DNA of 64,000 nt, from positions 5,835,810-5,899,809 of the forward strand of contig CM065706.1 in the NCBI GenBank assembly GCA_017654935.2, written 5' to 3'. Each line of letters begins with the position of its first letter. The stretch's first letter is position 1. The notes beneath the pieces were generated by a model. It did not search any database, had not been told where the DNA came from, and was given only the letters and a program-made list of their open reading frames with translations. The position numbers and the translations under genes are program-made. The DNA comes from Phymorhynchus buccinoides. Lineage: Eukaryota > Mollusca > Gastropoda > Neogastropoda > Raphitomidae. This document shows positions 49,736-64,000 of the stretch, piece by piece.

Positions 49736-50340
49736 CCCCCTCTCTCTCTCTCTCTCTGTCAAGAGAGAATGAATGAATGAATGAATTTTATTTATAGAGG
49801 GTAATAGAGTAAGCAATAACATGCTTTTTTACACCCAGCCCTCTGGACAAAATACATATATAAAAGTAGAAAATGGAAAACAAAAATAAGCACAGACAAG
49901 GTAATATAGAGCATGCAAAAAACATCCCTATATTGTAACACATCAATAACAAAATCAAACCTATTATTATTGACTATGCTCATTATTAACATTCAAAAGT
50001 TGGGAAGTAAGCGCATACACACGGGAAAATAAAACCCAATCCTACTTTTCACACTCATCTTTAACATTCAGAAATTGAGAAGTACACAAACATTTGAAGA
50101 AAAACACACCAAAAAACCTTAATCATACTTTATATACTCATCATTAAAATTACTTATTTGAAAAGAAACCCACTCATCTGAGCATGCGCAATTTAAAATG
50201 TACATACATGTACCCATGGCAAGATGAAACCTATTCCTACATTACATTATTCATTTTTAGCATGCTCAAATTAAGAGGTAAATGCACACACGTAACAAAA
50301 GCAGATCTAGTCATATTGTTTGCATGCGGATACACACATT
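49736..50340. other. Intergenic, AT-rich, no gene recognised
   Basis: A (CT)n run and (GAAT)n at 49760-49785, then sequence with no coding signal. Confidence 0.4.
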
Positions 50341-50351
50341 GAAAAGTAAAA

Positions 50352-50352
<1 letters not shown>

Positions 50353-50422
<70 letters not shown>

Positions 50423-50432
50423 AAAGAGAGAG
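50353..50432. repeat. (AG)n microsatellite
   Basis: About 80 bases of AG. Confidence 0.95.
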
Positions 50433-51590
50433 ACGTCTATCTGTTTGAAAATACTTTTTTTTAGTTTTTTTGTGAACATTTTTTTCCATTTGACAAATTT
50501 CATGAAGACAAAGCAAAGACACACACACAGTGACATAATAGTTATAATAAAAATTATGACTGCAATAGTAATTCCATCTCTATCATAACTGTCACCAATA
50601 TAATGAGATAACACCAACCATAAACCAGGGGTGAGCACAGGGTAAGTCATGATTATGAATTGTGTACAAAAAAGGGGTAAAAGTGTAAATGGACAAAGGT
50701 ACATAGAATTAGAAATTATCAAAGTTTAGGCTCCCCCCAAGAAAAGCAAAAAGCATACACAGTGACACCCACACACACACACAATCAGTACCAAGCATAT
50801 ACACTCATGAACACTACATTATCTTCTAAGCTATCCCTGCCTCCCAAACACCCTTCCACCCCATTCCCCCAATCCCCACCCCTCACCCCCATTTTCCTCC
50901 ACCCCCACTCCATCGACAGAGCAACAAGATCTACAGAAATGCCTGAAGAAGGAGGAAGACAGAAAAAGACCAAGAGAAAAAAGAATGGGGAATGAAAGAT
51001 CAAGAAAGGAAGACAAGAGGGAGGAAGAATCAAGAAGAAAGAAAGATCAGGAACAAGAAGGAAAGATCAAGAACAAAAAGGAAAATAATAAGAATAAAAA
51101 GATAATGAGATTAGTTTTTCGTCGATAAATTGCCACAAAAGTGGCCCTTTCGACTATTATGCAGAAACGAAACAGGTGGGGTACATATGTAGGGTTACTC
51201 AGCTGAAAAAAAGTCAACTAGTACTAGTACTAGTAGTAGTAGAATGTTGATGATTATACTTTTATATTGACAAAACATTAGGTGCTGGCCACAACCTATT
51301 GACTTCAGACTTCAGAAACTTTTAAGTATAAGAATTTAGGCTGGGCCTAGTCTTCCATTCTGTCCTTGGTTCTAAGCATGCAATACATAACTAATACTAT
51401 AAATGAACATTGAGACACAGGAACATCGCCAACAGAAATAATGATTAACAGTAATATAGCAGCGACATGGTAGGCAGAGCATCAACATAAGCAATAAAAA
51501 CAAACAGAATAGTAAACTAACCAACCGAATAAACAAAGCAAATAAATAAATGGAAAACACCTCTTTCACTACAATTTACTACTTCTACTA
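50433..51590. other. Intergenic, low-complexity
   Basis: AT-rich DNA, a C-rich patch at 50835-50915 and a GA-rich patch at 50940-51100. No gene recognised. Confidence 0.4.
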
Positions 51591-51880
51591 CCATTACTAC
51601 TATTACTGTTACTACCACCATCACCACCATACCACTACTATTACTACTACTACTACCACCATCACTACTACTACCACTACTACTACTGCTACTATTACTG
51701 TTACTACCTCCACCATCATCACTACTACAACAGTGCCACAGTAATATAACAATGACATGGTACGCAGAACATCACCATCAGTATAACAACAAGCAAAACA
51801 GAAACCAACCGACCAAACAAAGAAATAAATGAAGAGAAAGAAAAGAAGAAGAAAATGACTTCCACCACAATTTACTTCAT

Positions 51881-51949
<69 letters not shown>

Positions 51950-51958
51950 TCACTACTA
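51591..51958. repeat. (TAC)n/(CAC)n trinucleotide repeats
   Basis: Two tracts (about 51591-51730 and 51877-51958) separated by a partly duplicated unit. The segment CAGTAATATARCARYGACAT occurs at 51449 and 51738, so the tract and flank were duplicated. Confidence 0.9.
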
Positions 51959-52379
51959 TTAATAATCATAGCATCATAATAACACAAGTAGCCCAATGTC
52001 AATCAAATAAAAAGCAAAAGTAAACATAAAAAGCATAATGACACAAGTAGTCTACTGTCAATCAAAGAAAAAAGCAAACATAATCAGAAAAACACAATGA
52101 CAGCATTAGTCTAAACAGACAAAAATTGCTCTTGTGTGGTGCATTAAGTGATCATAAAGTTTTATTGGATGGGATTAAGGAGATGCCCCGGCAAGTTAGA
52201 TATGAAATTTGATACTGATGAAATTGCCTTTACATCTGAAGGCAGTGGGTTTTTTTTAGTTTTTAGAAATAAACAACAACAACAAACACAATAACGAGCA
52301 GCATCTTATTTAACACAAAATCAACGCTACACATAAAAAGGAGTACACAAATATTGAAATAATTCATGCCAATTTTGCA

Positions 52380-53700
52380 AGAGCAGGAGAAAAGGAAACG
52401 ATGAATTTATTAAATTACTTCAAGATATGGAAACCAATTTTCTTCAAACTTTCTTGCAGTATAATTTAGAACAGATGAGTATTTTTCTATATTCATATTG
52501 TGTCTATTTTTCAAAATGGCAACAAAAGCCTGCAGGTTAGGGTGAACATCTTGCAGTTTGCATTTGTAAATATAACATTTAGCTAACAGAAATATGAGGT
52601 CTATAACTGTCTGTCTTTGTATTTTGTTAAACACCAAATAAAATCAACTCCTTGCTTATTTCCATGTTATGGGAGTACTGGCATTTATTTTAAAACATAT
52701 TGTTTAGTCCATTCCAAAAGCTGCAAACAACATCACAGTCATACAACATGTGTGGAATTGAGTGTTCTTTCTGATTACAGAAACTGCATTTTGGGGAATC
52801 AATAATTTTATGCAAAAACAAATACCTCTGTGTGGAAGCAATCTATGTAAGAGTCTAGTCTGGAACCATCTCAGTTGGACCTCTGCTGTGGTCTTAAAGC
52901 AGTGAGAAAAGATTAATTTCCAACTGAGATTGTCAAATATATTGTTCCATTTAGAGACAGCAGTAGGAACAACATTACTATCATTTAAAACATTTTGAAC
53001 ACATTTATTGCCCTTTTTAATAATAAACAAAGCTTTCTGATCTAGTACTTTGTACCTGTTTGTAAGAATAACATTTAATTTTCTATCATATGATCGAACA
53101 GCATTCAGAATACCTTTGTACAAAAGAAAGTTGGTTCTAATACCAGGAAACTCTGACAAAAATTCCTGATAGGACATAAAATTGCCATTATTATTTACTA
53201 ATCGTTTTACAAAAAGAACATTATGAGTGTTCCACTCTTGTACAAATATCACCTTTTTATTCCTTACAATGTTTGCATTATAGTGGATACAGTCAGCCAT
53301 AAACTCATGAACTGAAGTAGGTTGACATTTTAAGCACAGTTTTTTTGTAATGTCTCATCACATCTTTCCAAAATGGATTTTGTACACTCTGCATAACAAC
53401 ATTTCCATATTCTGCCCCAAGCTTATTGATGTTATCCAGCATAGGAAACATGTTTATAGTAAAACTTTTCCAATCGGACTCATCACTTGTAACTAGAAGT
53501 CTACGTAACCAGCTGACTTTCATAGAAGACAAAAAACTCCTCACATTAAGCATTTCTAAACCACCAGCACCATACTCGATTTCACATACAGACTTTTTAA
53601 TTTTACTTGATTTACCATTCCATAAAAATATGTACATTTCTTTTTCCAAGGCATTGATAAAGTCGTCAGGGGGGTCTGGCAGGTTGATCAGTGTGTTTGA
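52380..53700 (-). pseudogene. 5'-truncated LINE ORF2 C-terminal region
   Basis: Reads on the minus strand from about 53690. The sequence around MEKEMYIFLWNGKSSKIKKS and GGLEMLNVRSFLSSMKVSWL matches the C-terminal part of L1/Tx1-like reverse transcriptases (FLW..K..........GGL.M......SLK..WLRR). Next come WNNIFDNLSWKLIF, LRWFQTRLLHRLLP and finally FLLAKCYIYKCKLQDVHPNL. At least one frameshift (about 53305) and stops (about 52640-52700) break the frame, so it is dead. Confidence 0.75.
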
Positions 53701-54480
53701 AAATACTTGTTAAATATGTTTAAATTGAAGTAACATTCACCTCATACTTGTCATTGTTTGTTCGTTGTTTCACCTATGCTTTTCGGTTTTACAATGTTGA
53801 TTTGTTTTTAATTAATTTAAATCAATTTTCTCTCTATCTTTACTCCTTTTTTAATTATTATTATTTTTTAATAATCCACAATACCCGCCTTTTTCTGTCT
53901 TTTCTTTCTTTTTTTTAATCTTTTTTTTCATTTTCTTTAAAAGAAAAATTACATATCTTTTTTTTTAGTCGGTCCTTTTTTTTCCTATTCTTTTTGTTTC
54001 CCTCACTCCCTCTCTCTCCTTTTGTCTGTATGAAAAACTAAGATGGACATTTCCAAAAGCGTTTAATGTTGTTGTTTGATACAAAAATGTCTGGGTTTCT
54101 GTGTAACCTAGTGTTTGGTGTACTGACACATTCATACTGTGTGAAGCTAGTGTGTGAGCGTGTGTGTGTTCGTGCGCATGCGGGGGGGGGGGGGGGGGGT
54201 GGGGGGTGGGTTGTTGGCATGTGCGTGTGCATGTGTGCTCCTATGTGTATATGCCTGTGAATGCCTCTGCCTACCAGAGACTATTCTAGTTTTTTCTTGT
54301 TATGTAACACATTTCTTTCCCTTAGTAAAAACTAAACGAGAAAAATATCCACGATAGATTCTTTCAATAGGCTTATTTTGAGAGCAACATTCTACACTGT
54401 ATCTGTAGTTCAAAAATTAAAGATATTTGTACATTTGCGTTTGTTTTCTTTTGAATACTTATACACATTTTCCCAACTAA
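53701..54480. other. Intergenic, T-rich, with (GT)n and a G run
   Basis: T-rich sequence with a G run of about 18 at 54182. No gene recognised. Confidence 0.4.
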
Positions 54481-54715
54481 TATTATATGGTTAGCTACAA
54501 TTTTAAAAATTCGTTTCTAGATTAATTCTGCTTACTCCAAATAGCACATCAAATACGGTTAGATTTAATCTTAATCCAGTCTGAGTCTGAATGTAATTTT
54601 GAATTTGTTTCCATAAAATTCTTACTGGTGGGCAGTTGAAGAAAACATTCTCTAAATAATCAATTTCATTTCTGCAACTACAGCATTTATTGTTTTCTAC
54701 AAGTTTCATTTTGTT

Positions 54716-54976
54716 TAATAGTATATTTTGTTCCCCACATTGTGTGTGGGTGTGTGCGCACGCGTGTGTGTGTGTGTGTGTGTGTGGACGTGTGCGCGTG
54801 TGTGTGTGTGTGTGTGTGTGCTGTGGCTGTGTGCATGCTTGTGATAGTTAATATTGTAGTATCTTATTTATATATTCATGATCTATGTATTTATTTATTT
54901 ATTTAAATAATTGTGAAGCGCTGTGGGCTCAAGAGAGAAAGGGCGCTCTATAAATGCTAGTTATTATTATTATTAT
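54716..54976 (+). mobile_element. Retroposed insertion in the LINE remnant
   Basis: It splits the LINE at ACAAATATA on one side and ACAAAATATA on the other, an apparent target-site duplication of 9-10 bases. It contains (GT)n and a 3' part AAGCGCTGTGGGCTCAAGAG, GGGCGCTCTATAAATGCTAG and a (TTA)n tail, like the 3' end of the LINE at 45838. Confidence 0.65.
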
Positions 54977-55668
54977 ATTTGTAGGATAAATATTATGTAA
55001 TATCTTCCATTGAAGCTCTTTTAATCGTGTTTCTTTGGTAGAGTGTTTTGCCGTTAACCAGGTCTCTTTGTTCAATTCAAAGTTAAGATTTCTTAGCCCA
55101 AAGCCATGAGCACATGGTTTTAATTCATTAAAATTGTTACTGTTTTCCCTGAGTGGTTTACTGATCAGCTTCGGTTTAGAGAAAAGGAGTTTAGTTTTCA
55201 ATTCATTGGTTGAATGTTGTTCTTCTAAAAGGGCTTCTGTCATCGATCGTTTCCAGGCCTCTGGTATTGCGTTAATTAACGCATTGTATTCAAACACTAA
55301 GCTTGCTCGTCCCTGTCCTATTCTGTCAAGTATCTCCTGCTGAGTCATCATCCTCTTTCCATTTTCATTGATGATATCTTTAACATATTCGAACCCAACC
55401 CACCTCCATGCATTGAAAGAAAGAACTTGTCCTTTATATTTAATAACAGAATTATTCCATATGATTTGTTTGGAAAAGTTTTGTTGATGTATTTTCTTTG
55501 GTAGTATTGTCAAGGTATGTGTGAAACGCCTCTCTCCAAAAAGGGTTAACAATTCAACTGTTAGGCGTCAGGGATTTTGATCTACAATTGATATCAAACG
55601 CTCTCGTGTCGTTAGTTAATTTATAAAAAATTCCATTTTGGGATGCAGCACCAATTTTCGTTTGGTTC

Positions 55669-56068
55669 TATACATAATTTCCCAATCCGCTGTACATAAT
55701 TTCCCAATCCGCTGTACATAATTTCCCAATCCGCTGTACATAATTTCCCAATCTGCTGTACATAATTTCCCAATCCGCTGTACATAATTTCCCAATCTGC
55801 TGTACATAATTTCCCAATCCGCTGTACATCATTTCCCAATCCGCTGTACATAATTTCCCAATCCGCTGTACATAATTTCCCAATCCGCTGTACATCATTT
55901 CCCAATCCGCTGTACATAATTTCCCAATCCGCTGTACATAATTTCCCAATCTGCTGTACATAATTTCCCAATCTGCTGTACATAATTTCCCAATCCGCTG
56001 TACATAATTTCCCAATCCGCTGTACATAATTTCCCAATCCGCTGTACATAATTTCCCAATCTGCTGTA
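55669..56068 (-). repeat. 22-bp minisatellite inside the LINE remnant (about 18 copies)
   Basis: Unit CATAATTTCCCAATCCGCTG TA with CGC/TGC and CATAAT/CATCAT variants. In the LINE frame the first unit reads LQQIGKLCTA, so the repeat seems to derive from the RT coding sequence itself. Long frames across it are artefacts. Confidence 0.93.
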
Positions 56069-56421
56069 GGTAAAAGCTATCTTGCAATATTTATCATATT
56101 AACCCTCTGCTTCCATTATTTCTCTTTTCACTTTTTGAAAGGCCTTCCTGTTTGATGTTTTCCTTTGCCATATAAACTTATACACAGTTCTATTTATTTT
56201 GGTTAAAACATTTCTTGGTAAGCCGATGGATTGCATAACAAACACAAAGTGACTCAACAAGAAACATAATTTGACCATTATTATTTTACCATATATTCTG
56301 TGTGGGCGTATATTTGTGTGTGGGTTGTTGCTGGTACTATTACATGGCGTTGCCATCTTGTTTATTTGTTCGCTTGCTTTTGTTTTAATTTGAAACCTAA
56401 TGTATGGACACACCTGCGGCA

Positions 56422-56643
56422 TTAACCCTTTCACCGCCAGCCATATTTCAGCTGGGATTAAATTTGCCTGGGTAGAAAACAAAATCTCTGCAGTATTGCC
56501 ATCTTGTACAATAAGGTCTATTTACTTCCCAAAACTAAGACGATAGGGTCTTTGGGTTTTAGACCCCAATTTACATGCCTTTTACTGACATAGGTGTAAA
56601 TCACTGTGGTGCTAACATGCGACTTTGGCAGTGAAAGGGTTAA
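56422..56643. mobile_element. MITE with TTAACCCTTTCACCGCC ends, copy 3
   Basis: Same family as 21450-21668 and 46631-46876. It abuts the 5' edge of the LINE remnant. Confidence 0.85.
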
Positions 56644-56704
56644 AAAATGACAATGAGGTTTTGCAATCTAAAACTATTTCAGATATGCATTAGGTTATAA
56701 ATGT

Positions 56705-57105
56705 TTACATTTCTGGCTGAACCAAGGCTCCAGTGAAACATAGTTCATTGCTAAAGTAATCTTTTGGATCACTGGTGGCCACGACCCACACCTTCTGTCC
56801 CTTCATCAGCTGAACTGACACACAGCCACAGCCTGTGGACACGCTATGTCCCACTATATAGGTGTACGGAGTTTCATCCACAACAATACATGCACTCACT
56901 TGTTTATTACCGTCAGCTCCAACGGAGGCAGTGAAGACATAACAGCCCGCTACACTGGCTGTGAAGTGGCCGGTCGTGTTGTCGTAACAGCCGCCATGAT
57001 TGACTTTTATGTCGCTGAATACGATTGAAGAGCCTTTTGAAGAGTCTTTTGTTTTGGATGTGTCTATGCTTGTGGCACTGAAAGAAACCATCTGTGCACT
57101 GGCGT
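56705..57105 (-). CDS. C1q-domain terminal exon, copy 2 (downstream)
   Basis: The acceptor CCCTTTGTTGCAG precedes ACGCCAGTGCACAG. The exon starts with two bases, has 132 further codons and a stop. It encodes a complete globular C1q domain: MVSFSATSIDTSKTK, VFSDIKVNHGGCYDNTTGHF, TASVAGCYVFTASVG, VSVQLMKGQKVWVVATSD and the terminal LCFTGALV. The C1q fold forms trimers and binds diverse ligands, usually outside the cell. It is highly similar to the exon at 58930-59333, with the same start phase, so it is either an alternative last exon or the remnant of a duplicated gene. Confidence 0.85.
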
Positions 57106-57204
57106 CTGCAACAAAGGGGGATGAAATGAAACGTTTTAGCCCTGGCTCACAGGATGCAAAGATATATTTGTCAGGAAATTTTGGAATCCGTGAAAAATTA
57201 GAAT

Positions 57205-57985
57205 AAACTAGCGCAACGCCCCGTACTGGTAACGCCTAGTACCGGTAACGCTGAGTACCGATTTTGCCGGGTCCGTGAAATATTATATTTTTACTTTTGT
57301 GGCTGAAAACCCAATTTTTAGACCCCTACTACTTTCAAGGCCTACCGATCTCCATGACCTTGACCTTGACCTTGATCGGTATGCAATCATCAGAACAACC
57401 ATAAGCCAAAGTACCTACATGCCAAGTTTGAAGTCCCTAAGACCAACGGTGTGGACGTTATAGCCCCTTAAATATTTTCGGTTTTCAAGGTCATACAAAG
57501 GTCAAGGTCAGTAGGCAATAAACTGCGCGGATGCCTTCCTCTCATGGTGACACGCCACCACACAAAATTGGAAACGATTCGGTGAAGCGGTTCGGGAGAT
57601 ATGCGTGGGACAGAAAACCCCAATTATTAGACCCCTACCACTTTCAAGGCATACCGATCTCCCTGACCTTGACCTTGACCTTCATTGGTACGCCATCATC
57701 AGAACGGCCATAAGCGAAAGTACCTCCATGCCAAGTTTGAAGACTCTAGGACCTGCGGTGTGGAAGTTATGGCCCCTTAACGATTTTCGGTTTTCAAGGT
57801 CATACGCCAAGGTCAAGGTCACTACGGCAAAAACTTTTGCGCGGATGCCTTCCTCTCATAAGGACACACAACCACACAAAATTTGAAGCGATTCGGTCAA
57901 GCGTTCGGGAGATCCTTGGGACAGACAGAAAAGAAGAACAAACAAACAAACCAAAAAAGGAAACAAACCTGAACGAAAACATACT
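57205..57985. repeat. Dimeric dispersed repeat rich in TGACCTTGA
   Basis: Two units about 309 bases apart share AGACCCCTAC, CTTTCAAGGC, CCATGCCAAGTTTGAAG and TTTTCGGTTTTCAAGGTCAT. It ends in an ACAAACAAACAAACC simple run. No coding capacity. Confidence 0.7.
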
Positions 57986-58139
57986 CCTTTGCGATCGTAG
58001 ATCGGCAAAGGACTAAAAGGAAAAACGAACTGAAAGCCTACTTAGTTAAACCAGAGAGGTTCTTAATCTGTGGTTCAACCATTGTAGCTCCGTTTTAATA
58101 AATCTGGGGACCCACAACTAAAACAAAAAAAGCATTCAT

Positions 58140-58590
58140 TCTTCTCCATGAACACCCCCCACCCTACCCCACCCCCAACCATCCCCGTCCCCCCCATCCC
58201 CCCTTGAACACCCCCCACCACACCATGCCCTCCATCAGCCCCCCTCCCCCCACCATCCCCCCTCCCCCGCTCCAGCCTCCCAATCCCCCTCCTGGCGGCC
58301 CCCCCCCCCCCCCCCCCCTCCTCCGCCCGGAGCAGGCACAGAGGCAGACAGACAGACAGACAGAGAGGAGAGAGAGAGACAGAGAGAGAGAGACAGACAG
58401 ACAGAGACATATACACAGAGAGAGAGAGACAGACAGACAAATACAGAGAGAGAGAGACAGACAGACAGAGACAGACAGACAGCGACGCCGCACATCTTGA
58501 CCTATCCCAGAAAGAGTGTTTCATAATCATTTTCACTTTGACCTCGCGCACGCATAAGAGAGAGAGAGAGAGAGAGAGAGTAGTAGCCAT
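58140..58590. repeat. C-rich tract and (ACAG)n/(AG)n microsatellite
   Basis: A polyC/CCCCCACC stretch at 58155-58320, then ACAG/AG repeats at 58345-58475 and (AG)n at 58557-58580. Confidence 0.9.
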
Positions 58591-58689
58591 ATTTCAGCCT
58601 TCTTTAATCATTTTCACTTTTACTAAGAGAACAAAATTCTTCTTCAGTATTGTTCGTTCAGGTTCTGTTTCTGTCAATTACGAACGTAG

Positions 58690-58925
58690 ATGCATCATGC
58701 TGCTGTTATGCGCCTAAGTAAGAATAATTAGGCGGGTCAGCATGTCTGACTTCAATTAGAGGAAATCTTTTTGAAAGTATTTCTTGAAAAAAGGCAGGAG
58801 AATGGACCGGAAAGGCAGAACGATAGTAGATAACAGCATGCAAAGGGAAAAGGCAGAATCAAAGAGACTGACAGATTAGAGGTAGTTATAAGCAATCTAA
58901 ATAACTTCCAGAAGCATGGGGGGGG
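58690..58925 (-). repeat. CCACCTTCTGG-family dispersed repeat (inverted)
   Basis: Inverse of 23465-23740, including GCGCCTAA and AGTCAGACATGCTGACC-like segments. It ends 5 bases from the C1q stop at 58930. Confidence 0.65.
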
Positions 58926-58929
58926 GTGT

Positions 58930-63452
<4,523 letters not shown>

Positions 63453-63484
63453 CTGTGAGACACAGACAGAATGCACACAGAGAC

Positions 63485-63520
63485 ACACACACACACACAC
63501 ATGCACACACACACATGCAC
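63485..63520. repeat. (AC)n microsatellite
   Basis: Short AC run upstream of exon A. Confidence 0.9.
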
Positions 63521-63667
63521 ACACATATATAAATTTGCGAATTAGTATATTAGACTAAAATTATTTTCATGAAAAAGCATGACCAACTAACATTTGCAAT
63601 ACAAGGTTAGCATTTTCCTTAATTATAAATGAAACTTGCTGCAGGGTTTGGAAACTATACAAATGGT

Positions 63668-63842
63668 ACAGTGGAACCTCCCTTATAAGACCTCCCTTGG
63701 AAGACTCCCTCCCACATAAGACCTACTTCTCTGAACATTGCCCTTCTTTGTAAGTATTAAAATGACCTCCCTTAGAAGACCCCTCCCTTATAAGACCTCA
63801 TTCTGGATTATTTTTGAGGTCTTATAAGAGAGGTTCCACTGT
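63668..63842 (+). mobile_element. MITE-A, complete copy near window end
   Basis: Ends ACAGTGGAACCTCCCTTATA and AGAGAGGTTCCACTGT. Its interior matches the copy at 41697-41874. Confidence 0.88.
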
Positions 63843-64000
63843 ACCACCAATCTGAATCACCCTTGGAATTTAAAAGATAATCGCACCCTTTCTGGTATTC
63901 TGAACAATGAAACCTATCTAGAAAGTATGGTGATACAAGCGAAATTCCGGAGACGCACCGAGGTGCTGAGGAAGACAGTAGACTCCGCGCTCAGAACTGC

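Larger units (their letters stand above)
54483..56421 (-). pseudogene. Second LINE ORF2 remnant, split by two insertions
   Basis: Minus-strand reading: FVFVMQSIGLPRNVLTKINR and YKFIWQRKTSNRKAFQKVKR (56120-56260), then a minisatellite, then VLSFNAWRWVGFEYVKDI and ELQWKILHNIYPTNI (54975-55450), then, beyond an inserted element, LVENNKCCSCRNEIDYLENV then FFNCPPVRILWKQI (54530-54710). These are the thumb, C-terminal and zinc-knuckle-like parts of an L1/Tx1-like RT. Several stops and frame changes are present. Confidence 0.75.

Overview
This window is animal genomic DNA: spliced genes with GT-AG introns, dense AC/AG/CT microsatellites, palindromic MITEs, tRNA-derived SINEs, non-LTR (LINE) remnants and two copies of a DIRS-type tyrosine-recombinase retrotransposon. 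The repeat style, the abundance of C1q-domain sequence and a CYP3-clan P450 suggest a marine lophotrochozoan, most likely a gastropod mollusc. That identification is an inference.

Layout. Bases 1-7200 are intergenic (microsatellites, MITEs, one SINE, one LINE remnant). Bases 7553-42468 on the + strand hold a cytochrome P450 gene (E1-E12 below are the visible coding exons). Its splice phases agree throughout, except that the segment between E5 and E6 (helix D to helix F/G) is absent, probably in or around a 500-N assembly gap at 25287-25786. Intron 3 carries a complete DIRS element (14006-20366) inserted in a MITE. The E5-E6 intron carries a LINE ORF1 fragment, the gap and a second DIRS copy. 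Bases 43000-54000 are repeats and LINE remnants. Bases 56705-63452 on the minus strand hold a coiled-coil gene with two alternative or duplicated C1q terminal exons.

The most striking pattern is that several exon borders have been tandemly amplified into the neighbouring intron or flank. In the P450 gene this affects E1 (4 copies with donor), E3 (about 48 copies of a 48-bp unit, each with a 5' splice site), E8 (5 copies with donor), E10 (3 copies, acceptor side), E11 (2 copies, acceptor side, in frame) and E12 (about 5 copies of a 94-bp unit with the stop codon). In the C1q gene it affects exon A, where the unit fuses the exon edge to a LINE fragment. One E1 copy has an in-frame ATG and could serve as an alternative first exon. 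One E11 copy gives an in-frame alternative acceptor.

Most long open frames here are shadows of simple repeats, minisatellites or overlapping DIRS frames and are not listed as genes.
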